From: Hymenoscyphus infarciens
Lineage: Eukaryota > Ascomycota > Leotiomycetes > Helotiales > Helotiaceae
Reading direction: 5' to 3'
Assembly: GCA_001414345.1 (NCBI GenBank)
Contig: LLCB01000270.1
Coordinates: forward strand, 1-64,000
DNA: 64,000 nt
The notes beneath the pieces were generated by a model, which made no database searches, had not been told where the DNA came from, and saw only the letters and a list, made by a program, of their open reading frames with translations. The position numbers were made by a program, and so were the translations under genes. This document shows, one piece after another, positions 1 through 11,014 of this stretch. The stretch's first letter is position 1. Each line of letters starts with the position of its first letter.

Positions 1-605
1 CTCTCTTACGTTTAAAGGATTTTACTTACTTTATTAGCTTAGAATATATAATAATATATAATTAAAAGAGAACGTTTTATAATATAATTATAATTATAAG
101 TAACCTTTCTTAGAGATATATTTAGTAAAGCGTAAGTTTCTTAGTAATATAAGTAAAGCCTCTTAATTTAAGAGTCTTTTAACTAAATCTTTATAGTCTA
201 CTATATCTAATACTCTTAATTATCTTATAAAAGACTATTATAAGATAATACTCTTAATTTAGCTTTATCTTTTAATTTAAAATATTATTAAATATTAAGA
301 AATAACCTAATACTCTTTTAACTATATAGAGTAATAGTCTTATTTAAGATCTAGATATATATAACAAAGTATTATAAGAGATAGTATTTTAATATTTTAA
401 TTACTTTTAATACTAGTGCTTTATAATAATACCTAGAATATACTTAATAGTCACTTACTCTTAGAAGCTTTTTACTTTTATATTTACTCTATAAGTAATA
501 TAGAAAGTAATCTAATTTAATACTAATTAAAAAGCTAATCTTTTGTTTAAAAGATAATTCTTAATTTAAGAGATTTATAAATAAAAAGAGATTAATTAAA
601 GTATA
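1..605. other. AT-rich stretch with no recognisable feature
   Basis: Saturated RIP sequence with stops in all frames. I see no recognisable domain relic, terminal repeat or RNA gene. Confidence 0.6.
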
Positions 606-1505
606 CTAGCTAGTATATAGATAAGTAAAGTAGAGATTTACTTTTAACTTAAGAGACTTTTATACTTATTAAATAAATAATACTAATACTAAATACTTTA
701 AATAGCTAAATATATATATATAATAAATATTAATATACTCTAGCTAGTAGATATATAGATAAATAAGAGATTCTATTCTTAAATTAAGAGGCTTTTATAC
801 TTATTTAAGAGATATTACTAATATTAAATACTCTAGCTAGTAATAGATATATATATATAATATAAATATAAAAGTATTCTAGCTAGTAGAGATATAGGTA
901 AATAAGAGATAGTCTCTTAATTTAAGAGACTTTTAAGCTTATTTAGTAGATAATACTTACTCTAGCTAGTAATATATATATATATATATTATAAAAGTAA
1001 TCTAGCTAGTAGAGATATAAGTAATTAAGAGATTCTACTCTTAAATTAAGAGACTTTTATACTTACTTAAGAGATAATAGTAATATTAAATACTCTAGCT
1101 AAAAATATATATATATATAAAAGTATTCTAACTAGTAGAGATATAAGTAAATAAGAGATAGTCTCTTAATTTAAGAGACCTTTAAGCTTATTTAGTAGAT
1201 AATACTAATATTAAATACTCTAGCTAGTAATATATATATATATTATAAAAGTAATCTAGCTAGTAGAGATATAAGTAAATAAGAGATCTACTCTTAATTT
1301 AAGAGACTTTTATACTTATTTAGTAGATAATACTATTATTAAATACTTTAAATAGCTATATATATATATTTATACTCTAGCTAGTAGATATATAGATAAA
1401 TAAGAGATTCTACTCTTAAATTAAGAGGCTTTTATACTTAATTAAAAGATAATAAATAAAAGTATTCTAGCTAGTAGAGATATAAGTAAATAAGAGATTT
1501 ACTTA
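606..1505. repeat. degenerate tandem repeat, about 125-bp unit
   Basis: A CTAGCTAGTAGAKATATA block recurs at about 606, 740, 879, 1002, 1128, 1256, 1377 and 1467 (spacing 90-139, mostly 121-139). Each is followed by an AAGAGAT..CTCTTAATTTAAGAG stretch, itself an inverted repeat, and a (TA)n tract. All units are RIP-saturated. It may be a minisatellite or the subterminal array of a lost transposon. Confidence 0.75.
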
Positions 1506-1540
1506 GGCGTAGCTAAAGAGGCGTAGCTAACCGAGGAGGT

Positions 1541-2219
1541 CGGTTAATAGTTTAAACCTAGGCGTTCTACAAAAGTAGACTATTAACCACCTACTTTAAG
1601 AGCGCTTCGTATACGCTATATAGTAAAAATACTATAAGAGCTTATACTAATAGAAAGGAAGCTTCTAACCTACTAGTTAACAGTTTAGAAGGCGGGGTTT
1701 TAGTAGAATAGATGTTTTAGACATATATAAGACGTAGTAGGTTTAGCGAGACTCTCTTAATCTACTAAAAAAAAAGTCGTAATTTTTAATAATTTATTAC
1801 TTAACGTTACTACGCCTGTTTACCTTACTTTTTTTATTAAAATACTTCTTAAAGCTTAAATAATTAATATATCGATTTATCTTTTAATTTAAAGCTCTTT
1901 TAGAGAAGTGGTATTAATAGAGAGATATTAGTAATTAGAGTATATAAGTGTATTTGCACGTATTACTTTAGATTATAATAGCGCTACTAAAAAGAGTCTA
2001 ATTTAGATGATTTTAAGTGTATTAGATACGTAATTGCTCGCTCTTTAGATATATATAGATTAGTATATAGTAGAGTAGTGTTATTCTAATAGATTATATA
2101 TAAAAGGGAGTATATATAAATAGGTGGTTTTGAGGTGAGGTTAGAGCTGAGACTTGGCGCTCTTGGCATAGAGCTAGAGCTGAATCAGGGCTAGCGCCAG
2201 AGGCCTAAACTATTAACCG
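1541..2219. repeat. segment bounded by imperfect inverted repeats (putative non-autonomous DNA element)
   Basis: The left end reads CGGTTAATAGTTTAAACCT and the right end, inverted, GCGGTTAATAGTTTAGGCCT; the match continues to a shared GCG. The 0.68-kb interior has no coding frame and moderate RIP. I found no convincing target duplication, so the transposon reading is tentative. Confidence 0.4.
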
Positions 2220-2354
2220 CGCCCTCTTATATTCTAATTCTACGTCGCCGAATAACATCGGATAACATCGGCTAATATAGGCATATTTCACGGTCGGACT
2301 TTTAGCAGAGCGAATCAGAAGCCTCGGATTTGTTATCTACGTTATCGCTGTCAA

Positions 2355-3805
2355 CAGTAGGTGTAGGAATTCCGTACGTATAAGACAGCCTTATCAAAAG
2401 TATTAAATCGATTTATTTACTAATATATCTCTACTATTACTACTTATTACCTCTAATAGGCTTTTCACTAGACCTTTATAACTCTGCGTATCTTCTAAGC
2501 ATATTAGTAATATAGTAGTATATCTCTTCTATAGTAATCTTATTCTATTCCTTTTATAAAGCCTTCTTAATATCTTTATCTAAATTAAAGTATTTATATC
2601 TTAATCTTTACTTTATTATAGCTTAAATACCTTCTATAGGATTATAATCTAGGCTCTATAGAGAGTAGTATAGGTTTTAGATATTATAGGCCTTCTTATA
2701 CTTCTATATAAGCCCTCTTTTCCGTATATTATAAGACGAGTCTCTATTCTCTTATAAAAGCTACGGTTTATTATTAATTTCTCTTATACTTTCGATCGCT
2801 TATATATAAATAGGTAGTAGCTAGTCTACGTAGTACTTTTAGGTTATTACGTTACCTCTAACTTTAATATCTCGCTTATAAGGCTTTCTAGCTTCCTATT
2901 CTTAAAAGCGATAACGATACTCCTTGTCGGTTTCGTTCTTTAGACGTCTATAAGGCTTAGGAGAATACTTTAGACGCTTAACTTTATCCTCCTCGTTATT
3001 ATAAAACTCTAACTTCTTAGCTTTCCCTTACTAGCTTATCTAATCTATAGCGTAGAACTAATACTCTAAGAGCGACGGTCTCTCTTCTATATTCTCTAGT
3101 ATATCGTATATTCCTTACTCTCTTATTATTCTCTCTTACGCTCTCGAGGTTAGATCGACATAAAATTCGTCTATATAAACTATATAGTTGAAGAAACTAA
3201 AGAGCGCTTTATAGACATAGGCTAACTCGTATTTCTCTTATTTAGTGTAATTCTTAGGTAAGATAACCTTCTTTATATAAGCTACTAGGTACTATCTACT
3301 ACTCTTAGTATACCTCTTTATTATTATCTATAATTATTACTTCTAAACTAGTAAATCGTAGAAGGTAATCTGTTCTTTCTAAGAGCGTTTATAGACTAGA
3401 TTTCGTAATAGCGAGTAAAGCATCTTATATATGTCTTTAGTAACTTAGGAGTTATAACTAAGTATTACTAACTTTAGCTAAGTATAATACTTTGCCTAAG
3501 AACCTAAAGAAAGGTACTAGTCTCTCTATTTCTAGCCATAGGACTCCGAGATATTATTCTTCGTAGAAATCTAATATAGAGGTATATAGCCGTAGTTATA
3601 GCTTAGAGCGTCGAAGAATTTAGCTTTCTTTTAGCTTAAGGCTTCTTTACCTTATAAAGATTAAGAGGTAGGTAACCGAAAAGGGTTGGTACGTATAGGT
3701 TGTCCTATTTTAAGAGTTTAATATATTTATTTACTAATTTAAGAGGCTTACGAACTCGAGTTTTAGTATTATAGAACCGTGCGCACGGAATTCCTACACC
3801 TACTG
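2355..3805 (-). mobile_element. Tc1/mariner-type (DD34D) DNA transposon relic
   Basis: Terminal inverted repeats CAGTAGGTGTAGGAATTCCG are perfect at both ends. On the minus strand a RIP-broken DDE transposase is readable. The first Asp lies in YIDEFYVD (about 3,140-3,190). The second lies in a decayed EDGDSSH-like motif (about 2,740-2,766). The third lies in a LDYNPIEGIW-like motif (about 2,628-2,665). The last two acidic positions are 34 residues apart, as in the IS630/Tc1 superfamily. Stops replace Trp and Gln codons. It sits inside the core of an E element, so it is younger than that element. Flanking dinucleotides are CA and TA, compatible with a duplication altered by RIP. Confidence 0.85.
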
Positions 3806-3926
3806 TTACTGTCGCTGTTATAGTACGTACTGTTTCCACGCTTACTTCCTAAACTAACGTGCGAGCCTTATAGTTTCTAACTAACCGACCGATCTAACTA
3901 ATTATATCGAGGCATATATATAGGGA

Positions 3927-3934
3927 TGACGTCA
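3927..3934. promoter_or_regulatory. perfect CRE palindrome TGACGTCA in an E core
   Basis: The 8-bp palindrome lies next to TATATATAGGG, a TATA box read on the minus strand. The same arrangement occurs in every well-preserved E/F copy. Confidence 0.5.
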
Positions 3935-4417
3935 TTTAGGTCGGTGGAACCGGTAGAATTGGTGGAATTAGTGGAATTGATAGAAGTAGGACTCGGGTAT
4001 TCGACGAACCAGGGTATATTATATAAGAGTAGTGTAGCTATATAATATACGCCTAATCACGTGATTTCAGTCTTTTTTTATATTCGCTAGTGATTTTAAA
4101 TAGTTTTTAGTACTAATTTAACGCTACTCTAATACTAAGTTACTACTAGTTTAAGGCGGGTCTAGAACTAAGTTGAACTAGTGTCTAATACTAACTTAAC
4201 TTATCTAACCCGGTTTAACTCGCTGAAACGAGTCGGGTTTTACTGCTATGAATTATCTTAAGTCGGTTTCAAAACATGTTAAACCTGGTTCTTAAATCAT
4301 TTAAAACTGATTTAAACTATTTTATAAACTAGCTCGAATACGCTTCTAGAATCGGTCTAAATCACCTCTGAACCCGATTCAACCCCGACTCAAAACCCTC
4401 GCGGGTTAGTAGTAAAG

Positions 4418-4930
4418 TATAGCTAGTATATACTAAAGCTAGTATTAGTTATAATAGAATAGCTTAAGCTACTTAGAACTACTTGGAATAGGTTCGGAAT
4501 AGGTTTAGAACCTCTCTAACTAGGTTCGGAACCTCTCTAAACTATAGCTAGCTATAGCTCTAATTAATTTAATAATTCTGATTAATTTAGAATAGGTTCG
4601 GAACCTCTCTAAATAGGTTCGGAACCTCTATAAATAGGTTTAGAACCTCTCTAAACTATAGCTAGCTATAGCTCTAAACGTTTCTATAATTTAGAATAGG
4701 TTCTGAACCTCTTTGAATAAGTTCTAAATAGGTTCGGAACTACTCTAAATAGATTTAGAACCTTTCTAAACTACGGTCCAGCTATAGCTCTAAACGTTTC
4801 AATGATTTAGAATAGGTTCTAAAACTATTCAGAGAGGTTTATAACCTGGTTAGAACTTATTCCGAACCTATTGAAATCGATTTAATACCGATTTAAACTA
4901 GGTTTAAGTAAAAGCGAGTAGACATATACG
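4418..4930 (-). mobile_element. F-type element fragment (inverted left arm)
   Basis: It reads as the reverse complement of the left arm of the complete F copy at 20,120. It contains the block with AGTATATACTAAAGCTAG, then repeated AATAGGTTCGGAACCTCTCTA motifs, ending in GTAAAAGCGAGTAGACATATACG followed by TA. The core is missing: E sequence lies directly to its left. It is inserted into the right arm of a second F element. Confidence 0.7.
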
Positions 4931-5084
4931 TAGTTCTAAGCTAGTTCTGAACTGGTTCCGAACTGGTTCTGAACTAGTTCTAAACTAGCTCTGAACTAGT
5001 TCCGATCCTAGGTTAACCTTAATTCGAATCAGAGTTAAATCGGAGTCGAATTAGAGTTAAGTAAATAGCGATTCAGCAGTATAG
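4931..5084 (+). mobile_element. F-type element fragment (right arm and right TIR)
   Basis: It has GAACTGGTTCCGAACTGGTTC repeats, a CCTAGGTTAACC block and a right end with GTAAATAGCG and CAGCAGTATAG, as in the complete F copy ending at 22,056. It abuts the copia relic that begins at 5,085. Confidence 0.7.
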
Positions 5085-7074
5085 TATTACTTATAGAAGA
5101 TTCCCTACTTTTATAAATTTAAGATAAGAATAATACTAAAGCTACTTAAGACGTACTTAAGAACCTCTATAGTCTTAAAGAGTTCTTTTTTAAATTTATA
5201 CTATATAGAGAGTTCTTTAATATCTTCTTAGAGAGGTTCTCTTTTATAGAAGAATACTTTAATAAGGTTAAATATCTTAGTAATTAATTAAGAGCTAAAA
5301 GTATAGAACTATCTAGATAGGTAGTTATAGCCTAGGTACTTAATAATCTAAGTAAGGATTATAAGAGTATTATATTTAATATAACTTAATTCTTATAAAA
5401 TAATATTAACGCTTATATTATAGAGAACTTATTCTCTAATCTTATAGACGAGTCTAAAAGATAAGAGTTTAAAGAAGAAGAAGTCTTTATAAGTTCTACT
5501 TCTTATAAGAACTTTTATAAAAGAAAGAAGTCTTATAAGATTATAAAAGAGAAATACTATATCTATTATAAGTAGGCTATATACTTTATAAATAAGTGTT
5601 ACTATCTTAATTTATAAAAAGCACTTAAAGGCTTTATATTTAAAAAGGGTATATTTAGAGCTAGTCTTAATAAAGAAAGAGAAGAAAAGAGCTTATCTTA
5701 AGATAAAAGAGATACGTATGTTAATATTATATTTACTAATCTTGATTATAATAACGCTTAAGTTATTAATAAAAGAGAGGATAATATTAGCTTAGATAAT
5801 CTAGACTTTAAGGTAAATAATACTAAAAATAAAAACTCTATAAACTCTAATACTAAAACTAGTATAGATACTTTTAACTCCTTATTAAATACTAGATAAG
5901 TTAAATAGGTTCTTACTACTACTATCTCTAACTCTATAGATCATAAATCTAATTTTATACTAGATACTACTACTATAAAACATATAATATATAATAAGCT
6001 CTATTTTGTAGATTATAAGCCTAGTAATAAGCTAGTTAAGAAGGGTAAAGTAAAAATAATTAGTATTAAAAGAGTTAGTTCTATTTATATTAGATTTAAA
6101 GATAATAATATTATTAAGTCTTTTATACTTAAAAACTGTTTATATATACTTAAGCTAGGCTATAACCTAATAAGTTAAAGTGAATTAGTAAATTCTTATA
6201 CTATATTTACCTCTAATAACTACTATATTAAAGATAATAAAATAAATAAGCTTATAATTAAAAGTAATAAGATAGATAACTTATATTATTTAGATATTAT
6301 TTCTCTTAGATATAAAAATACTATATTAAGTGATATTATACTTAATATAATAAAGTATAAAAATATAGATAAAATATGCTTATATAATAGACTAGGATAT
6401 ATTAGTTTATAAGTATTAAATAAGATTATTAATACTCTAAAAAGTAATAATAATATTATATCTAATAAAGATATAGATAATAGTATTATTAATTATAAAA
6501 ACTATCTTAAAAGTAAATTCACTAATAAGATAAATAGAATAATAAGTAGTAGAGTCTTTAGTCTATTAGAAAAAGTTAGTAGCGATCTATATAGTCCTAT
6601 AAAACCTAATACTTATAATAACTATAAATACTTTATAACCTTTCTAGATAAGTACTCTACGTTCTTAGAAGTTAAATTACTTAGAAGTAAAAGTAAGGCC
6701 TTTATAGCTTTTAAAGAATTTAAGAATAGAGAAGAAAATAATATAAATAATAAGTGTATAAGAATATTTAGTATAGATAATAGTACTAAATTTATTAATA
6801 ATAAATTTAATACCTCTTTAAAGGAATATAGAATAATATATTAATTATTACCTATTTATACTCTTGAATCTAATAGTTTAGTAGAGAGAATAAATCGTAC
6901 TATAATTAATAAAGCTAGATATCTTTTATATTAGGCTAACTTATCTTTTATATTTTAAGAAGAAGCTATATTAATAGCTGCTTAGTACTTATCTATATAA
7001 TAGAACACCTTACTCTAAATTAGACTATAAAGCTTCTTATAAACTTAAATATAAGGAATAACCTTATATAGGTA
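5085..7074 (+). pseudogene. Ty1/copia retrotransposon relic, segment 1: gag, protease, integrase
   Basis: Translating through RIP stops gives a copia polyprotein. A gag helical region (5,100-5,480) is followed by a zinc knuckle at about 5,555-5,610 whose Cys and His codons are nearly all now Tyr. An aspartic protease motif FILDTTTIKH (from LDSGATKH) lies near 5,950. An HRLGH-like GAG-pre-integrase motif lies near 6,385. The integrase core runs 6,580-6,900 with DLYSPI, IDNSTKF (from TDNGTEF) and ESNSLVERINRT. The frame continues through YLYNRTPYSKLDYKASY to 7,074, where an E element interrupts it, and resumes in frame at 8,664. No 5' LTR is visible, because F sequence abuts the gag side. Confidence 0.9.
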
Positions 7075-8663
7075 CTTATATGCCCTCTACTAGGGTTTTG
7101 AGCTAGTATTAACTTAGACTTAATACCGGTTTAATACTGGTTTAAGATATTAGTTATTTCTTGAAGTAGCTCTAATACGTTTTATAAAACGATTTAAAGT
7201 AATTTAAGCCGATTTATAAAACGATTTTAAGTATAAACCTGATTTATAAAACGATTTAAAGTAAGAAACTGATTTATAAAACGATTTAAAGTAAGAAACC
7301 GATTTATAAAACGATTTAAGGTAATTTAACCTGATTTATGAAACGATTTAAAATTATAAACTAACTTATAATCTAGCTCTTAACTTAGTTTAAAAAATAT
7401 GTCTAAAATAAAGTACTTAGAAGAAAAAATAAAAAGTCTAGAGAGAGTGTTTTTTTTTTCAAAGGCGATTTAAGCGGCTTTTTACATATAAACCTTAGAT
7501 AATGTTTATATTCTAGTAGTCCTTAAATTTAGAGCTACTAGCGTATAAATTTAGTAAGTCACGTGACTAAAGTGGGTCACATGGTGGGGCGTGGCTTTCG
7601 TACCAGGGTCGCTCTTGCCGAACACGGTGCGCTACGTACAACTAGCTACCTACGTAACCGCCAAGACCTAGCGCACGGGCCACCCCCACCTTCGACTTCG
7701 ACTTCGACTTCGACACTTCACTTCGACGACGACGACGACGACGACGACGATAACTCTCTATCGCTATCGCATCGCATTCGATACTCGGCATCGGGCCGCT
7801 TATCGGCATCGTAATCTACGTCGTCTTCGTCGCATTCGCTACCTCAGTTAATTCCACGTCGTCGAATAACATCGGCTAGTATACTAGGCATATTTCATGG
7901 TCGGACTTTTGGTAGAGTGAATCAGATGCCTCGGGTTTGTTATCTACGTTATCGTTGTCGCTATCGCTGTCGCTCTTATGTACGGTACGTACTGTTTCTA
8001 CCCTTACTTCCTAAACTGACGTGCGTGCCTTATAGTTTCTAACTGACCGACCGACCGACCGACTGACCGACCGACTGGTCGAACTAATTAGATCGAGGTA
8101 GATATATAGGGATGACGTCATGGGTCGGTGGAACATTTGGTGGAACATTCGGTGGAACATTCGGTGGAACATTCAGTGGAATCGGTGGAATCGGTGGAAT
8201 TGGTGGAATTGGTGGAAGCAGGACTCGGGTATTCGACGAACTAGGGCATGTTGTATAAGAGTAGTGTAGCTACGTAATATACGCCTGATCACGTGATTTC
8301 AGTCTTTTTATATATATTCTCTAGTGATTTTAAATAGTTTTTAGTACTAATATAACGCTATTCTAATACTAAGTTAATACTAGTTTAAAGCGGGTCTAGA
8401 ATTGAGTTGAACTAGTGTCTGACACTGACTTAACTCACCTAACCTGGTTTATGACCCGGTTCGACTCGTTGAAACGAGTCGGGTTTTACTGCTATGAATT
8501 ATCTTAAGTCGGTTTTAAAGCATGTTGAACCTAGTTCTTGAATTATTTTAAACTGCTTTAATCTATTTTATAAACTAGCTCGAATACGCTTCTAGAATCG
8601 GTCTAAATCACCTCTGAACCTGATTTAACCCCGACTTAAAACCCTCGCGGGTTGGTAGTAAAG
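7075..8663 (+). mobile_element. complete E-type TIR element inside copia integrase
   Basis: Ends are CTTATATGCCC (left) and, inverted, CTTTACTACCAACC (right), each followed by AGGGTTTTRAG at the same distance. TA flanks both sides. Removing the element and one TA restores the copia frame P-Y-I-G-N-I-K-I-F-G. Order inside: subterminal repeats of GATTTATAAAACGATTTAAAG, a poly-T tract, palindrome GTCACGTGAC (7,558-7,567), CTTCGA and GAC simple repeats, (GACC)n, CRE (8,113-8,120), GGTGGAAT repeats, palindrome ATCACGTGAT (8,288-8,297), right arm. Many CpA/TpG remain, so it entered after the copia was RIP-mutated. No transposase frame is present. Confidence 0.9.
8113..8120. promoter_or_regulatory. 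perfect CRE palindrome TGACGTCA in an E core
   Basis: The site is adjacent to a minus-strand TATA box and lies between the two CACGTG palindromes of this element. Confidence 0.5.
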
Positions 8664-9757
8664 TAATATAAAGATATTTGGTTTTATTAGTAGCTTATTA
8701 TAAGAATAAATAAAATAGTATTAAAAAGCTAGATAAAAAAGGTAATAAAGCTATACTAATAGGCTTTAATGAAAACCTATATAAGCTCTATAATATTATA
8801 CTTAAAAAACCTTTTTAGGTTAGAGACGTATATATAATAGAAAATAAGTTTTTAGATACTATAAGAGATATAATAAATAATAGTAATTAGATAGAGACTA
8901 GCTTACTAGAAAATAGAAGGAACTTTAATTTAAAGGGGATTAGATATAAATAAGATTAGAATCAAAAACGCGTCTAACTATACGTCTAATCTTAGCGATT
9001 TTAGTATAAATAATATTAAAACTAATAATATAGATATAAATAAGTCTAATAAAGAGATATTAACCGCGACTAGTGACTTAGAAGAACTAGACAAGAATAA
9101 TACTCGACTTAATAGTCTTAAAATAAATAAGCCTAAATCTAATAAATTAAGCTCTAATAATCTATATAATATAGATAATATTAGATAAGCTAGCTCTAGT
9201 AGCTAATATTAATAATAAGCCTACTAGTTATAAAGAGGCTATATCTAATATTAATAGTACTAAATAGCTTTATATTATGAAATTAGAGATAGAGGAACTA
9301 GAGTTATAAAATACTTAAGATCTAGTAGACCTACCTAGTAATAGAATACTATTAAAAGGTAGATAGGTATATAAAATTAAAACCGACCTTAATAATAATA
9401 TTATAAAATATAAAGCTAGATAGGTAGTATAGGGATTTACTTAAGTTTTAGGTATTAATTACTTAGAAACGTTCTCTACTATATATAGACCTAAGACATA
9501 TAGACTAGTACTCCTACTAGCTATAATAAATAAATAGTATTTATATTAATATAATATTAAAAACGTGTTTATATATACTAATATAGATAAAGATAGTATC
9601 TATATTATATAACCTATAAGATTTAAAGTAGAGAATAAGGTTTATAAACTTAATAAAGCCTTATATAGACTAAAATAAACGCCTAAGCTATAGTATAAAT
9701 ACCTATTAGATATTTACTCTAAGCTAGGCTTTATAGTCTTACTATATAACTAAAGTA
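8664..9757 (+). pseudogene. Ty1/copia relic, segment 2: integrase C-terminus and reverse transcriptase
   Basis: It begins in frame with the end of segment 1 (IKIFG). It continues with GFNENLYKLYN and RDVYIIENKF, the usual copia integrase tail, then a low-complexity linker. The RT domain starts near 9,355: GRWVYKIK, YKARWVVQGFTQ, YLETFSTIYRP, IYIIQPI, LNKALYRLKQTPK. It breaks off at LGFIVL before the catalytic YVDD, where an E element starts at 9,758. Stops are RIP-type. Confidence 0.92.
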
Positions 9758-10495
9758 CTTATATACCCTCTACTAGGGTTTAGAGGTAGTATCAACTTAG
9801 ACTTAATACTGTTTAATACCGGTTTAAGATATTAGTTATTTCTTAAAGTAGCTCTAATACGTTTTATAAACCGATTTAAAGTACTATACTGCCGAACCGC
9901 TATTTACTCAACTCCGGTTCGACTCCGGTTCGACTCCGGTTCGACTCCGGTTCGACTCCGATTCGACTCCGATTCGGCTCCGATTCAAATCAAGGTTGAC
10001 CTAGGATCGGATTATGTTCCAAGCAGTTCAGAACCAGTTCAGAACCAGTTCAGAACTAGTTCGGAACCAGTTTAGAGCTAGTTCAGAACCAGTTTAGAAC
10101 TAGTTCAGAACCAGAGCTAAATTAGTTTCTTCATCCGTAACACCTTAAACACATCTGATCCAGAGTCGACTTTAGTTCCGAACTAGTTCAGAACCAGTTC
10201 AGAACCAGTTCGGAACCAGTTCGGAACCAGTTCGGAACCAGTTCGGAACCAGTTCGGAACCAGTTCAGAACTAGTTCAAAGCTGGTTCAGAGCTAGGTTT
10301 AAGCTAGTATAGAAAAAGAGCTTAAGAAAGAGCTTGAAAAAAGGACTTAAATTTAAAATCACGTAATCAGGCTTATATTACGTAGCTACACTACTCTTAC
10401 GTAATATGCCTAAATGCCCAAGTCCTGCTTCCACCAATTCCGAATGTTCCACCGAATATTCCACCGAATGTTCCACCGAATATTCCACCGACCTA

Positions 10496-10532
10496 TGACG
10501 TCATCCCTATATATATGCCTTGATGTGATTGG
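10496..10532 (+). promoter_or_regulatory. promoter-like module: CRE, TATA box, ATTGG motif
   Basis: TGACGTCA (10,496-10,503) is followed by CTATATATATG (10,506-10,516) and GATTGG (10,527-10,532). The order and spacing recur in other E/F copies in the matching orientation. Promoter activity is inferred from motif content only. Confidence 0.45.
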
Positions 10533-10750
10533 TTCGACCAGTCGGTCAGTCAGTCAGTCGGTCGGTCGGTTAGTCAGAAACTATAAGGCACGCACGTCAG
10601 TTTAGGAAGTAAGAGTAGAAACAGTACGTACTATAAAAGCGATAGCGACAGCAATAGCGATAACGTAGATAACAAATCCGATGCTTCTGATTCGCTAGGT
10701 AACCAATTCGGGGCTTCTTATTCGCTCTACTGAAAGTCCGACCGTGAAAT

Positions 10751-11014
10751 GTGCCTATATCGTCCGATGTTGTCCTACTACTATTCGACGACGTGGAATT
10801 GACCGGGGTAGCGAACGCGACGAATACAACGTCGATTACAATGCCGATAAGCGGCCCGATACCGAGTAACGAATACGATACGATAGCGATAGTGAGTTAT
10901 CGTCGTCGTCGTCGTCGAAGTATCGAAGTCGAAGTATCGAAGTGTCGAAGTGTCGAAGTCGAAGTCGAAGGTGGGGGTGGCCCGTGCGCTAGGTCTTGGC
11001 GGTTACGTAGCTAG
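10751..11014 (+). other. recurrent small open frame of E/F cores (doubtful coding)
   Basis: An 87-codon frame about 240 bp downstream of the CRE/TATA module. Related frames lie at the equivalent place in other copies (20,954-21,286 minus; 24,847-25,071 plus; 29,976-30,191 minus), sharing VANATNTT, a PISGP-like segment, SNEYDT-like residues and an ESY-poly-Arg run. The poly-Arg comes from a (CGT)n microsatellite, and in the copy at 24,819 the first ATG reads a different frame. Simple repeats keep several frames open, so coding is uncertain. Confidence 0.25.

Larger units (their letters stand above)
2226..4417 (+). mobile_element. E-type TIR element, left part missing, split by a Tc1-like element
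   Basis: It shares the core and right arm of the complete E copy at 7,075-8,663: the GCGAATCAGAAGCCTCGG block, perfect CRE at 3,927-3,934, ATCACGTGAT box, and the terminal CCCTCGCGGGTTAGTAGTAAAG followed by TA. The left TIR and arm are absent, the sequence joining an unrelated inverted-repeat segment near 2,225. It carries a nested transposon at 2,355-3,805. The right flank is the arm of an inverted F element. Confidence 0.75.

Noticed and set aside
606..1505. CRISPR-like array
   Set aside because: Units are degenerate, AT-rich, of variable spacing, and the genome is eukaryotic.
7075..8663. E/F elements as solo LTRs of a retrotransposon
   Set aside because: They lack TG..CA ends, have inverted rather than direct terminal similarity, and duplicate TA instead of 4-6 bp.
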